From: Onishia niordana
Lineage (GTDB): Bacteria; Pseudomonadota; Gammaproteobacteria; Pseudomonadales; Halomonadaceae
NCBI RefSeq assembly: GCF_004798965.1
Contig: NZ_SDSD01000001.1
Coordinates: forward strand, 186,001-250,000
Length of the DNA: 64,000 nt
Direction: 5' to 3'
This document shows, in pieces, positions 10,544 to 18,754 of the stretch. Positions within the stretch are counted from its first letter, which is position 1. Each line of letters starts with the position of its first letter. The notes under the pieces are model-generated. The model made no database searches, had not been told where the DNA came from, and saw only the letters and a list, made by a program, of their open reading frames with translations. Position numbers and translations under genes: made by a program.

Positions 10544-11563
10544 TCACCGTGTCATCTGAATGCGTATCCGGCGCCTGCGGGCCGCCGCACCGGCCTGGGG
10601 CTTGACGAACGTCGTCCAGCCCAATTGACAGCTGCCCCCCTCGCCCAGGCGCATGGGTCTTACTTCACTTTCCATCAGCTCTAGCTCCAGGTCATAGGCC
10701 AGCGGTTCGCGCAGCACGAACTCCATCAAGGTGCGCAATGCCTGGTGGTCGCGGCCATCTGGCAGGAAGTCCCGGAAGCGAGCCAAGTCCAGGCCGCGCA
10801 GGCATAGCGCGAACTTGCCGCTGATGTCATCGACCTTGCTACCAGCGACCATGTCCTGCCCCAGGGTGGCGCAGGCGATGCCAGTGCGGCTGCGCTGGTC
10901 GGGTGGTATCTCGACCTGACGGTGAACCCAGGACTCGACCTCAACGCCTTCGAGGTCGAAGCAATGGCCGATAATGCCCGCCACCACGTCTGGGGAGCGT
11001 GAGCGTCCGGCCAACAGGCCGGCATAGGCCAGCATCTTGCTCCAGTTGATCGGCGTCTCGCCGCGCAAGCGCTCATCGGAAAGCCCCACCAAGGCAAAAA
11101 TAGCTGCCGAAAAGCCGTCAACCGCCCCGTCCTGATAACGCACATGGTGGCGATACTTGCGCCAGCCTCGGTGCAGTAACGACAGCACCCGATGGTTGAA
11201 AAGATTCAAAAAATCGCCGGCCGCCCCCTCATCATGGGCTTCGGCATGAGCCATGGACTCCAGGTAATAGCCCGGCAGCGGCGACTGGGCGCCCTGCAAC
11301 CCCAGGAAACTGACCTGCATGTCGTAACGACCGGCATCGCGGGGCTCGAGAGAGACGATGTCGCTGCCTGGGAAACCCAGCGAGGCTGACGCTTTCAGGC
11401 GCACACGCTCGGTGCCCGGATCGGCCTCGCGGTCGGCCTCCAGGTCGTCGCCGTGGTGGCGGTGGAGCAGTTCCACCAACTGGTAGAAGTCGTAGCGCCG
11501 GGCCCCATCAACCAGGGGAGCAAGCGCTACATCAGGGGCTGCTGGCCCGACTGCAAGGTCCAT
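10544..11563 (-). CDS. tssG: T6SS baseplate protein TssG (VasB)
   Basis: 339 residues. Family features include YDFYQLVELLHRHHGDD near the N-terminus, LPGYYLESMAHA, FLNLFNHRVLSLLHRGWRKYR and the late segment FLPDGRDHQALRTLMEFVL. TssG forms the core wedge of the baseplate with TssF and TssE. Its start lies 37 bp inside the end of tssF, so the two proteins are translationally coupled. tagH follows after 4 bp. Confidence 0.93.
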   Translation of the reverse strand: MDLAVGPAAPDVALAPLVDGARRYDFYQLVELLHRHHGDDLEADREADPGTERVRLKASASLGFPGSDIVSLEPRDAGRYDMQVSFLGLQGAQSPLPGYYLESMAHAEAHDEGAAGDFLNLFNHRVLSLLHRGWRKYRHHVRYQDGAVDGFSAAIFALVGLSDERLRGETPINWSKMLAYAGLLAGRSRSPDVVAGIIGHCFDLEGVEVESWVHRQVEIPPDQRSRTGIACATLGQDMVAGSKVDDISGKFALCLRGLDLARFRDFLPDGRDHQALRTLMEFVLREPLAYDLELELMESEVRPMRLGEGGSCQLGWTTFVKPQAGAAARRRRIRIQMTR

Positions 11564-13290
11564 GCGTAGCGCTCGCGGTTATGGAGGTTGATAACGTGCA
11601 ACTCGTGAAAGGAGTTGATGCTGGCATATAGCGAGAAGAACCGAGACAGCACGCTGGAGAACAGAAACAGACTGCCCTCGTCGCCGAAGGCCTCCTGATC
11701 AAGGGTCATCTCGGAGCGCAACCCGCGCACCGGCAGGCCGCGATACAGTCGATCGACCGGCTGGGTCTGGATATCGATGATGCCCGCCAGACGCTTCTGG
11801 GCGATGCGCTCAGCTTGGCGATCCACCAGCGCTCGGAAGTCGTAGACCCGCAGCACCGAACACAGAGCATCGCGGTCGAGCAGTGACAGGTAGTTCAGCG
11901 ACAGATTGGAGATCAGCGTCCACAGCAGGCTGCCATCCAGCGTGGGCCGCATCGCCGGAGTGGGCCGGGTGATGTTGCGAAACTCGGCGAAGGCCGGACT
12001 GTCCTCGGTGGGCACACAGATGTCACCCACGGCCAGCCGCTCGGGCAGCTCCCGGTTGGAACAGGTCAGGCGCAGCGAGATCGTCTCGCGCAACCCCAGA
12101 CACGCCTGCTCATCGCCGCGTACGAAGGCGATGTCGTGATCGAAGCCATCGCCACGCAGGCTATCGCGAACCCGCACCCGGTAGTAGCGGGCCTCGCGCT
12201 GGCGGTCACGCTCGATCTGATGCTCGAAGCTCTCGAAGGGCACGTAGCGGCGTGGCTCACCGCGAATGCGGCCGCTATTGCTCTCAAGCCACCCTTCCAC
12301 ACTATCGACGCTGAACACTTCATAGTGCGCGGGGAGCCGACTGCTCGGCCGGATGCGGTATTCGCTGCGCTCGCCGCTGAGGTCTACAGGGTCAGCATCA
12401 TGGGCGAAGAGATTGATCGCCGGTGTGCAGTAAAGGGCCAGATTCTCGTCGCCTATGCGGGCATCTGCCGGCAGGGTGCGCGTGAAGGTAAAGCGCAACG
12501 TAAGCCGTTCGGCCGCGCGCGCTGGGAGAAAGTCTCCCAGGCGCTGGAGGTCGAAGAAGTGGAAGGCTTCGGGGAAGCACAGGTATTCCTGCAGGATGCG
12601 ATAGCCCTGATAGACATTTCGCGGATACGGCAGTAGCGCATCCTCACCGTCAAAGCCCACCGGGGCCACAAGACGGGTGGGCAACGTCAGTCGCTGACCA
12701 TCGATATCGAGCTCGATGCTGGCCAGGTAGTGGCTGAGCCACAGATAGAGGGTGCGCGCCGTGTAGTCGTTGCCACCCAGATGCAAACGCAGATCGCCCA
12801 CGCCCAGCGCATTGAGAGGCTGGTCGCTATGCACGGCCAGGTCCAATTCGACCATCGAGGCTTCGCGGGAGTGGCGCGCGGAAACGCCGTCATGGGCCAG
12901 CGGATAGAGCGCCAACTCATGGCAGGTGCGAAAGCCACAGGCCGTACCTTCCACCTCGCGGCTGGCAAGAGTGGTACCACGGGGTACTGACTGGACACCG
13001 CTCAGACTGTGCCAATGGGGCGTGAACTGCACGACCGTCATGCTCGGCACGGGCCTTAAGTAGTTGGGCCACAACATGCCGATCAATGAGTGAGTCAGCT
13101 CGGGAAACTCGTCGTCGACCTTCTCGCGCAATCGTCCGGACAAGAAGGCGAACCCTTCAAGCAGGCGCTCGACGTCAGGGTCGGTGCTCTGCTCGGACAG
13201 GAAACGACTGAGCCCGGGGTTGCTTTCGGCAAATTCCCGCCCCTGTCGCTTCAGGAAATCCAGTTCGTCCCGGTAGTAGCGATTCAGCAT
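11527..13290 (-). CDS. tssF: T6SS baseplate protein TssF (VasA)
   Basis: 587 residues, the usual size. It opens with the typical MLNRYYRDELDFLKRQGREFAESNPGL (shown here as residues 1-27 of the family start) and continues with DPDVERLLEGFAFLSGR and ELTHSLIGMLWPNYLRPVPS. TssF pairs with TssG in the baseplate wedge. The 3' end overlaps tssG by 37 bp and the start lies 7 bp after tssE. No missing segment is visible. Confidence 0.95.
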   Translation of the reverse strand: MLNRYYRDELDFLKRQGREFAESNPGLSRFLSEQSTDPDVERLLEGFAFLSGRLREKVDDEFPELTHSLIGMLWPNYLRPVPSMTVVQFTPHWHSLSGVQSVPRGTTLASREVEGTACGFRTCHELALYPLAHDGVSARHSREASMVELDLAVHSDQPLNALGVGDLRLHLGGNDYTARTLYLWLSHYLASIELDIDGQRLTLPTRLVAPVGFDGEDALLPYPRNVYQGYRILQEYLCFPEAFHFFDLQRLGDFLPARAAERLTLRFTFTRTLPADARIGDENLALYCTPAINLFAHDADPVDLSGERSEYRIRPSSRLPAHYEVFSVDSVEGWLESNSGRIRGEPRRYVPFESFEHQIERDRQREARYYRVRVRDSLRGDGFDHDIAFVRGDEQACLGLRETISLRLTCSNRELPERLAVGDICVPTEDSPAFAEFRNITRPTPAMRPTLDGSLLWTLISNLSLNYLSLLDRDALCSVLRVYDFRALVDRQAERIAQKRLAGIIDIQTQPVDRLYRGLPVRGLRSEMTLDQEAFGDEGSLFLFSSVLSRFFSLYASINSFHELHVINLHNRERYAWTLQSGQQPLM

Positions 13291-13297
13291 ATCGGTC

Positions 13298-13732
13298 TCA
13301 GTTCAGGCACTGGTAGCGCTTATCGTTGAGCAGCAGATCTATCGTGGTCTGAGTCGAATCGCGCCCCATGTCCAGGGTGGCATGGACTTGAAAGCGCAGC
13401 TGAAGCGGCGCGGCCTCGTTGGGCAATGTCTCGACCTGGACCTGGCTCACTCGCGGCTCAAAACGCTCGATACACTCACGAATGGCACGCTCGACCTTGA
13501 GCTCAAGGTCGAGCACGCCAAGAGTGGCATCGTTGAAGTCGAGCAGACCCAACGCCGGTGCACATTCGCTGTGCCCCGGATGGCTGTTGAGCAAGTCGAC
13601 CAGGTGACGCTTAATCGAGACCAGGGTGGCCTCGACGGCCCGATCGCCTGCCGGCGCGGGACGCGCCGGCGACGACAGGCGCTCGAACAGCCGGGTGCCG
13701 AGCGGTGCGCTTCGATCCCTGAAGGCGTTCAT
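13298..13732 (-). CDS. tssE: T6SS baseplate protein TssE (gp25-like)
   Basis: 144 residues. It belongs to the gp25-like family: SIKRHLVDLLNSHPGHS, then GLLDFNDATLGV and RAIRECIERFEPRVSQVQVE. TssE is the small baseplate component that nucleates sheath polymerisation, like gp25 of phage T4. It starts 4 bp after the tssC stop and is followed by tssF after 7 bp. Confidence 0.93.
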   Translation of the reverse strand: MNAFRDRSAPLGTRLFERLSSPARPAPAGDRAVEATLVSIKRHLVDLLNSHPGHSECAPALGLLDFNDATLGVLDLELKVERAIRECIERFEPRVSQVQVETLPNEAAPLQLRFQVHATLDMGRDSTQTTIDLLLNDKRYQCLN

Positions 13733-13736
13733 GGGC

Positions 13737-15215
13737 TCAGTCCTTGTCGAGGCGTCCCACTAGAGAGAGCTCGAAATTGGCCCCCATGTACTTGAAGTGC
13801 GGGCGCACTGCCAGCGAGACCTGATACCAGCCCGGATCGCCTTCGACGTCTGAGACCTTCACCGAAGCAGCACGCAGCGGACGACGGCTGCGCACGTCGG
13901 CCGGCGGGTTCTCCTGGTCGGCAACGTACTGGCGGATCCAGGTATTGAGCTCGCGCTCGAGATCCTGGCGCTCCTTCCAGGAGCCGATCTGCTCGCGCTG
14001 CAGCACTTTGATGTAATGCGCCAGGCGATTGACGATGAAGACGTAAGGAAGCTGAGTACCGAGCTTGTAGTTGGTCTCGGCTTCGCGTCCTTCAGGCGTA
14101 TTGGGGAAAGTCTTGGGTTTCTGCACCGAGTTGGCGGAGAAAAACGCCGCGTTGTCACTGCCCTTGCGCATGGTCAGCGAGATAAAGCCCTCTTCGGCCA
14201 TCTCGAACTCGCGACGATCGGTGATCAACACTTCGGTTGGGATCTTGGTCTGCCGCTGGCCCAGCGCCTCGAAGGTATGAACCGGCAGGTTTTCTACCGC
14301 CCCACCGCTCTGCGGACCGATGATGTTCGGGCACCAGCGATACTTGGCGAAGCTGTCGTTCAAGCGCTCGGCGAGCAGGTTAGCGGTGTTGCCCCACAGA
14401 TAATCCTCGTGACTCTCGCTGACCGACTCTTCGTAATGGAAGGATTTGACCGGATTCTCGACCGGGTCATAGGGCATACGCAGCAAATAGCGCGGCGCGG
14501 TCAGGCCCAGGTAGCGGGAGTCTTCGGACTCGCGCAGGCTGCGCCAGCGGGCATACTTGGGCCCTTCGAAGATCGCCTTGAAATCCTTGATATGGGGCAG
14601 CTCCTCGAAGCTGTCGATACCAAAGAAGCTCGGCGCCACCGAAGATAGGAAAGGCGCATGCGACATGGCCCCCACGGAGGCAGCATACTGCAGCAACTTG
14701 ATATCCGGCGTAGAGGGCGTGAAGTCGTAGTGACCAATCATTGCCGCCACAGGCTCACCGCCGAATTGCCCATACTCGGCGGCATAGACATGCTGATAAA
14801 GCCCGCTCTGACTGATTTCTGACGCGAATTCGAAGTCCTCGAGCAGCTCTTCCTTGGTGGCGTGCAGCACATTGAGCTTGATGTTCTCGCGAAAATCAGT
14901 GCGATCGACCAACAGCTTGAGACCACGCCAGGCCGATTCCAGATGCTGGAACTCTTTATCGTGCAGGATCTCATCGACCTGATGGCCAATCTTGCGATCC
15001 AGCTCGACGATCATCTGATCGACCACTGATTTATTGACCTTCTGCTCGTCATTGCTCTTGAGCAGTTCGCCGATGAAGGCCGCGACGCCCTGCTTGGCCA
15101 CATCGTAGCCCTCATCGGCAGGCGCCATGCGCGTCTGGGCCATCACCTGATCGAGCAGGGATGCTTCCTGTGCGCTTTCGGTAGCCTGGGACTGAGTTTG
15201 AGTAGATTCGGTCAT
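13737..15215 (-). CDS. tssC: T6SS large sheath protein TssC (VipB)
   Basis: 492 residues, the expected length. Recognisable blocks are DEILHDKEFQHLESAWRGL, VAAMIGHYDFTPSTPDI and AHYIKVLQREQIGSW near the C-terminus. TssC and TssB form the contractile sheath around the Hcp tube. A Gln/Ser/Thr-rich N-terminal tail of ~20 residues precedes the conserved part. It starts 29 bp after tssB. Confidence 0.97.
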   Translation of the reverse strand: MTESTQTQSQATESAQEASLLDQVMAQTRMAPADEGYDVAKQGVAAFIGELLKSNDEQKVNKSVVDQMIVELDRKIGHQVDEILHDKEFQHLESAWRGLKLLVDRTDFRENIKLNVLHATKEELLEDFEFASEISQSGLYQHVYAAEYGQFGGEPVAAMIGHYDFTPSTPDIKLLQYAASVGAMSHAPFLSSVAPSFFGIDSFEELPHIKDFKAIFEGPKYARWRSLRESEDSRYLGLTAPRYLLRMPYDPVENPVKSFHYEESVSESHEDYLWGNTANLLAERLNDSFAKYRWCPNIIGPQSGGAVENLPVHTFEALGQRQTKIPTEVLITDRREFEMAEEGFISLTMRKGSDNAAFFSANSVQKPKTFPNTPEGREAETNYKLGTQLPYVFIVNRLAHYIKVLQREQIGSWKERQDLERELNTWIRQYVADQENPPADVRSRRPLRAASVKVSDVEGDPGWYQVSLAVRPHFKYMGANFELSLVGRLDKD

Positions 15216-15244
15216 GATGGGTGCCTCGCCTCCATGCGGGGAAT

Positions 15245-15763
15245 TCAGGAATTGTCTGAGGGAGTGTCGTTATCGAACAGCTCGAGCTCGTTCAATAGCT
15301 GATCCCGGGCTTCGGGGCTTTCGATCAGCGCCTGGAGACGCTCCCGGAAGGCCGGCACGTTGCCAAGCGGCCCCTTGAGGGCCACCAGCGCCTCGCGCAG
15401 TTCAACCAGCTTGCGAAGCTCTGGCACCTGGCGCGCCACACTATCCGGGGCAAAATCCTGCAGGGAGTTGAATTGCAGATCGACGCCCAGTTCACGGCCT
15501 TCTTCTTCAGCCCCATCCTCGAGACGGTTCGGCACGCTGGTCTGTAGCCCGAGGCCAGCTTCGCGCATCACTGACTGAAAGTTATTCTTGTCCACCGAGA
15601 CGGCATTACGCTCTTCAATGGGTGCTTCTTCGGCTCCCCCTTTGAAGTCGCCAACTACCAGCAGTTTCTGCGGCAGTTCGGTCTCGGCCTGCTGATCACC
15701 GGTGGCCGGAACATACTTGATATTGATGCGCTCTTTCGGCGCAACTGACCCTTCCTTGGACAT
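15245..15763 (-). CDS. tssB: T6SS small sheath protein TssB (VipA)
   Basis: 172 residues from the ATG at 15763. I chose this start because it follows a purine-rich ribosome site (GAGAGAAG) and gives the standard opening MSKEGSVAPKERINIKY. An upstream in-frame codon at 15811 would add 16 residues that do not look like TssB. The core motif LLVVGDFKGG is present. TssB pairs with TssC in the sheath. As the first gene of the minus-strand cluster, its upstream region should hold the main promoter. Confidence 0.95.
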   Translation of the reverse strand: MSKEGSVAPKERINIKYVPATGDQQAETELPQKLLVVGDFKGGAEEAPIEERNAVSVDKNNFQSVMREAGLGLQTSVPNRLEDGAEEEGRELGVDLQFNSLQDFAPDSVARQVPELRKLVELREALVALKGPLGNVPAFRERLQALIESPEARDQLLNELELFDNDTPSDNS

Positions 15764-15803
15764 GACGAAGCTTCTCTCTGCGAATGGCGGCTCGGGTGGA
15801 ACT

Positions 15804-15819
15804 TGCCGCAATCAACCCA
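15804..15819 (-). promoter_or_regulatory. Weak sigma54-like promoter candidate for tssB
   Basis: On the minus strand TGGGTTGATTGCGGC has GG and GC separated by exactly 10 bases, which would place a start site about 30 bases before the tssB ATG. Only the invariant GG/GC and a few other positions fit the TGGCAC-N5-TTGC consensus, so this is much weaker than the hcp and hmp elements. A sigma70 promoter further upstream is equally possible. Confidence 0.25.
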
Positions 15820-15874
15820 CTACAACGACATCTAACGCATGCCGGCATGAGCGAATCACAGCAAACAGACCTAT

Positions 15875-15910
15875 GCCTGTCGAACGATGAGAATTATCCA
15901 TTCGACAGGC
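15875..15910. repeat. Perfect 10-bp inverted repeat enclosing a Fur-like half site
   Basis: Arms GCCTGTCGAA (15875-15884) and TTCGACAGGC (15901-15910) are perfectly complementary around a 16-base centre. The centre contains TGAGAATTATC (15888-15898), which matches one half of a typical Fur box. No T-run follows on the minus strand, so it does not look like a terminator for that strand. It could be an operator or an mRNA leader hairpin upstream of tssB. Confidence 0.45.
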
Positions 15911-16448
15911 TTCTTTGAGTGGCGCGCAGGCTAACACTCTTCGAGCCACTGTCGAGTCGCCCCCTTTACTATCAGCCAAAAGACACCGAGCCCCTCGCAG
16001 CACCCCATGAACGAAAATGGCGGCAAAAGTCACCAACTCCAGCCAAAAACGCATAAACAATTATTAGCATTTGCTAAAAATTCGCATTTTGTAGGAAATG
16101 TCTTACAGAAAATGAAAGAGATCACCTACTTTAGTGAGTGAATATATACGACATGCCGAACGAGAGTGGTCCGCCGAATCACCGGGACGCGTCGTCATTC
16201 GCTTCGGAAAGAACTGCACAGAATGAAGGAATCTGGCCTATACAACGCACCTGGTCAGGGCCAGGCACAATGACTCGTTAAAGAGGAAGGAGAGAAATAC
16301 ACAGGCAAATCGTAAGGTCAAAATACCCAAGGGAGAACATATCGAGAGGCGGATGACCTCACTGGCCAGTCCCGCCTTTTAGGGCAGCTCGGAGTAGAAG
16401 GCCTTGAGTCGTTGCACAGGGGGGTCGGCGCTCAATCAGCAGAAACCG

Positions 16449-16799
16449 TTATACCGCCCCCTCAGCAAGCTGCTCGCGATACTTAGACATCTCGATTTTC
16501 CCGAGCATAGGCGTCAGTCGGTACTGCTGCTTTTGCCAGGGGTAATCCATCTGGGCCTTGAGTAGGGCGGCGCCCTCTCCTTCTTTCCAGGCCTCGATAT
16601 CAAGATCACGCCAATATCGCGGGTCACGCCCCGTCTGGCGGTCATGCGCTGCGGTCACAGGATCGCGGTCCCGGAAGGGCTCCAGACGAGGCACATCAGG
16701 CAGGGGCTGGGAGACATCCATATAGCGTTGCAGCATGTCCCACTGGGCGTGCACCTCCTGCTTGTGCGTTACCGTCTGACTGAACGAGACGTTACCCAA
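16449..16799 (-). CDS. Unrecognised 116-residue protein at the end of the effector island
   Basis: I do not recognise this family. The frame reads from a TTG at 16799 and gives a soluble, charged protein with several tryptophans (PRYWRDLDIEAWKEGEGAA, MDYPWQKQQYRLTPMLGKIEM). No signal peptide or membrane segment is visible. A strong ribosome site (GAGGAG) and an ATG overlap the stop of the preceding gene, but that ATG is in another frame and stops after 14 codons. The real start is therefore uncertain, and a frameshift near 16800 is possible. It lies 10 bp after the gene ending at 16810, so the two are probably cotranscribed. Confidence 0.55.
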   Translation of the reverse strand: MGNVSFSQTVTHKQEVHAQWDMLQRYMDVSQPLPDVPRLEPFRDRDPVTAAHDRQTGRDPRYWRDLDIEAWKEGEGAALLKAQMDYPWQKQQYRLTPMLGKIEMSKYREQLAEGAV

Positions 16800-16809
16800 G
16801 AGGAAAGGC

Positions 16810-17463
16810 TCATACTTTCTCCTCTGGTAACGGGAGGAATTGTCTGGGTATACAAGAAGGCGAATACTCTTTCCCTTCAGGCATGAGCCTCTCAGCGAAA
16901 GGGAAAATCGCTGGAATAACCACCACTCCCAAAATCGCGGTTATCAAAGGACTTCCGGTTACCAAGTTCAACGACAACACCACAACTGGGAGAAAAACAA
17001 GAAATAAAAACAACCCGGCCAGGTTCTGCCTAACCATAACCCCCTTATCCTCATATAAACACCTAACACTTTCATCTCCAGGAATCTTAGAATGCAAAAA
17101 ACTCACGACCTCACTGTATTCAGAATTACACTCTAATGGATCTTGGTTTATCCCATTTGAATAATTATAGCTATGAACCTCTATAAAGCCGCCTCCCTTA
17201 TGTTGTGAAAATATAGAACAGCTGTAACCAGGAGAAACCTTGTTAAAGGACAAAACAACCTGCCCGATATCTTCATATGGAATGAAAACACAGTCATCCC
17301 TTATGACACTGGATGATGTTTTTTCTACACCATTATGTGTAAGCATCACACGACAATCATCCCGATAAGTATCAGGCTCTCTAGTCGGCGCAATGTGCAT
17401 ACCTGTGAAGGAATATTCCAAGACAACCCTTTCTTCTAGTTCTCCGCTCACCCACTCCTCCAT
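16810..17463 (-). CDS. Unrecognised protein with two membrane segments
   Basis: 217 residues, family not recognised. The N-terminal ~140 residues look soluble and beta-rich. Two adjacent hydrophobic segments follow at about residues 147-190 (GLFLFLVFLPVVVLSLNLV and a second one ending AIFPFAERL), then a ~30-residue tail. The gene is clearly more AT-rich than its neighbours and uses more A/T-ending codons, a sign of recent transfer. It sits downstream of a broken Sel1 gene in the effector array, so an immunity or accessory role is possible, but nothing in the protein proves it. The ATG at 17463 has no strong ribosome site. Confidence 0.6.
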   Translation of the reverse strand: MEEWVSGELEERVVLEYSFTGMHIAPTREPDTYRDDCRVMLTHNGVEKTSSSVIRDDCVFIPYEDIGQVVLSFNKVSPGYSCSIFSQHKGGGFIEVHSYNYSNGINQDPLECNSEYSEVVSFLHSKIPGDESVRCLYEDKGVMVRQNLAGLFLFLVFLPVVVLSLNLVTGSPLITAILGVVVIPAIFPFAERLMPEGKEYSPSCIPRQFLPLPEEKV

Positions 17464-17589
17464 GGATTTTTTCAGAATTCACCAACTGTAAAGCAGAGCT
17501 TTTTTCACGCTTTCCGACACTCCCCCTCCCCTCCTTCAAAGAAAACTTGCTGGCCTCCCAAAAGGAGGAGAAGCGAGATCGATAATCAC

Positions 17590-17781
17590 CTATAAATTTC
17601 CAGCCTCGGCAGCTTGTTCTAGATAGGGCTGCATATTGATCCACTCGTGCTGGCCCCAGAGACGCATGCCTTCGTCTTTAGCGGCCTGAACCTCGGGCTC
17701 GAGGGCGGTAGCCGACAGAAATACCAGCCATGCCACGAGCAGAAAGGCCGTGCACAATGATCGCTGTATCCTAGTACCCAA
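17590..17781 (-). pseudogene. Truncated Sel1-repeat gene (5' fragment only)
   Basis: 63 codons from a TTG at 17781, ending at a TAG. The opening (MGTRIQRSLCTAFLLVAWLV) and the following segment (QAAKDEGMRLWGQHEWINM) are close copies of the starts of the intact Sel1 paralogues at 22446-23456 and 18755-19786. The fragment stops just after AAEAGN, where the others run on for ~270 residues. It still has the secretion signal but lacks the repeats and the shared C-terminal motif. About 125 bp of unrelated sequence separates it from the next gene. It is best read as the remnant of a further array copy. Confidence 0.8.
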
Positions 17782-18751
17782 AACGCGGGGGAAAGTTGGA
17801 CAGAGGTGGCTTCTTGTTCATCCATTCCTTAGCTAAAGCTTCGGCTTCTTGCATCTGACGATCACTAAGCTCGTCCTCGTTCCAATCAAGAACTCTTTCG
17901 GCAGCACGCAAACCTGTTTCTTCTTCCATAGCTGCCAGTATTGCCCAACCTTTTATCTTATCCTGCTCCACTTGGCATTTTTCATCACGCCCAGGATCAA
18001 GATAGCACCAGCCCTCACCTAAACGTTTATCGACGTGTCCGCCATTAGAAGCCTCGATCATCCAGCTCCATGCTTGACCGTACTCTTCCAACTTCACATA
18101 AACGCTAGATAACTGCGCTATCGCCGGCACATAGCCCTGTTCAGCGGCCTTGCCAAACCATTCTGCGGCAGCCTCTAAACGCCTGGACTCCAGAAAGTAC
18201 CAGCCCTGTCCACCACTAATATTCATGCCTAGCCGCATCTGAGCTTCGGGGTTTCCCGCTTCCGCTGCTTTTTCCAACCATTCGACGCCCTCTCCACTGT
18301 CATCCAACAGGCGATAGATATGATAGAGCGCCAGCATGGCGTCGGTATCCCCCGACTCGGCCTTGGGCAGCGTCTCGGCGAGCGCCTGCTCGCGCCAACC
18401 CTCGGCGTCCTCGGGGCAGTAGTCTCCCGCCACGCAGGCCCCGCCCTGAAACAGGCGCAGCATGGCATAGGGCTCACCATGTTCCGCGGCCTTCAGATAC
18501 CAATCCAAGGCCGCTCGCGTCATACTCATCATACGCTGACGGCGTTCTGCTTCCCCCATGTAGTACATTGCCTCGACATCACCCGCATCAGCGGCCTGCT
18601 CGAGATAGGGCAAGGCCGCCGTCGAATGCTGGATGTTGTAAAGACGCATGCCCTCGTCCTTGGCGGCCTGAGCATCAGCATCCAGCCCCAAGGCAGGCAT
18701 CGATAGCATAAGCAGGCAGACCAGCAAGCCAAAAAAAGCCTTACCCCTCAA
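17771..18751 (-). CDS. Secreted Sel1-repeat protein, immunity candidate (copy 5)
   Basis: 326 residues with a signal peptide (MRGKAFFGLLVCLLMLSMPA, cleavage near LG/LDAD), so probably periplasmic. Several Sel1-like helical repeats follow (ALPYLEQAADAGDVEAMYYMG, WLEKAAEAGNPEAQMRLGM). Cysteines are conserved across the paralogues (GGACVAGDYCPED, GWCYLD, CQVEQDK), which suits an oxidising compartment. It ends with the shared motif PPLSNFPPRFGY. The start is a TTG, where the close paralogue at 22442 has ATG. It begins 3 bp after the preceding gene. Sel1 proteins act as immunity partners of some T6SS phospholipase effectors, but that role here is inference. Confidence 0.8.
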   Translation of the reverse strand: MRGKAFFGLLVCLLMLSMPALGLDADAQAAKDEGMRLYNIQHSTAALPYLEQAADAGDVEAMYYMGEAERRQRMMSMTRAALDWYLKAAEHGEPYAMLRLFQGGACVAGDYCPEDAEGWREQALAETLPKAESGDTDAMLALYHIYRLLDDSGEGVEWLEKAAEAGNPEAQMRLGMNISGGQGWYFLESRRLEAAAEWFGKAAEQGYVPAIAQLSSVYVKLEEYGQAWSWMIEASNGGHVDKRLGEGWCYLDPGRDEKCQVEQDKIKGWAILAAMEEETGLRAAERVLDWNEDELSDRQMQEAEALAKEWMNKKPPLSNFPPRFGY

Positions 18752-18754
18752 AAT

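Larger units (their letters stand above)
15764..16448. other. 685-bp non-coding region upstream of the T6SS main cluster
   Basis: No convincing gene on either strand. The region is AT-rich around 16050-16150 and holds a short hyphenated palindrome (TTAGCA-TT-TGCTAA, 16064-16077). It also holds a perfect 10-bp inverted repeat at 15875-15910 and a weak sigma54-like element at 15805-15818. It presumably contains the tssB promoter and leader, and the 3' end of the transcript arriving from the effector island. No strong U-tailed terminator was found. Confidence 0.6.

Noticed and set aside
16064..16077. Hyphenated palindrome TTAGCA-TT-TGCTAA as an operator or terminator
   Set aside because: Short, in AT-rich DNA and without T-run or second copy; chance cannot be excluded.
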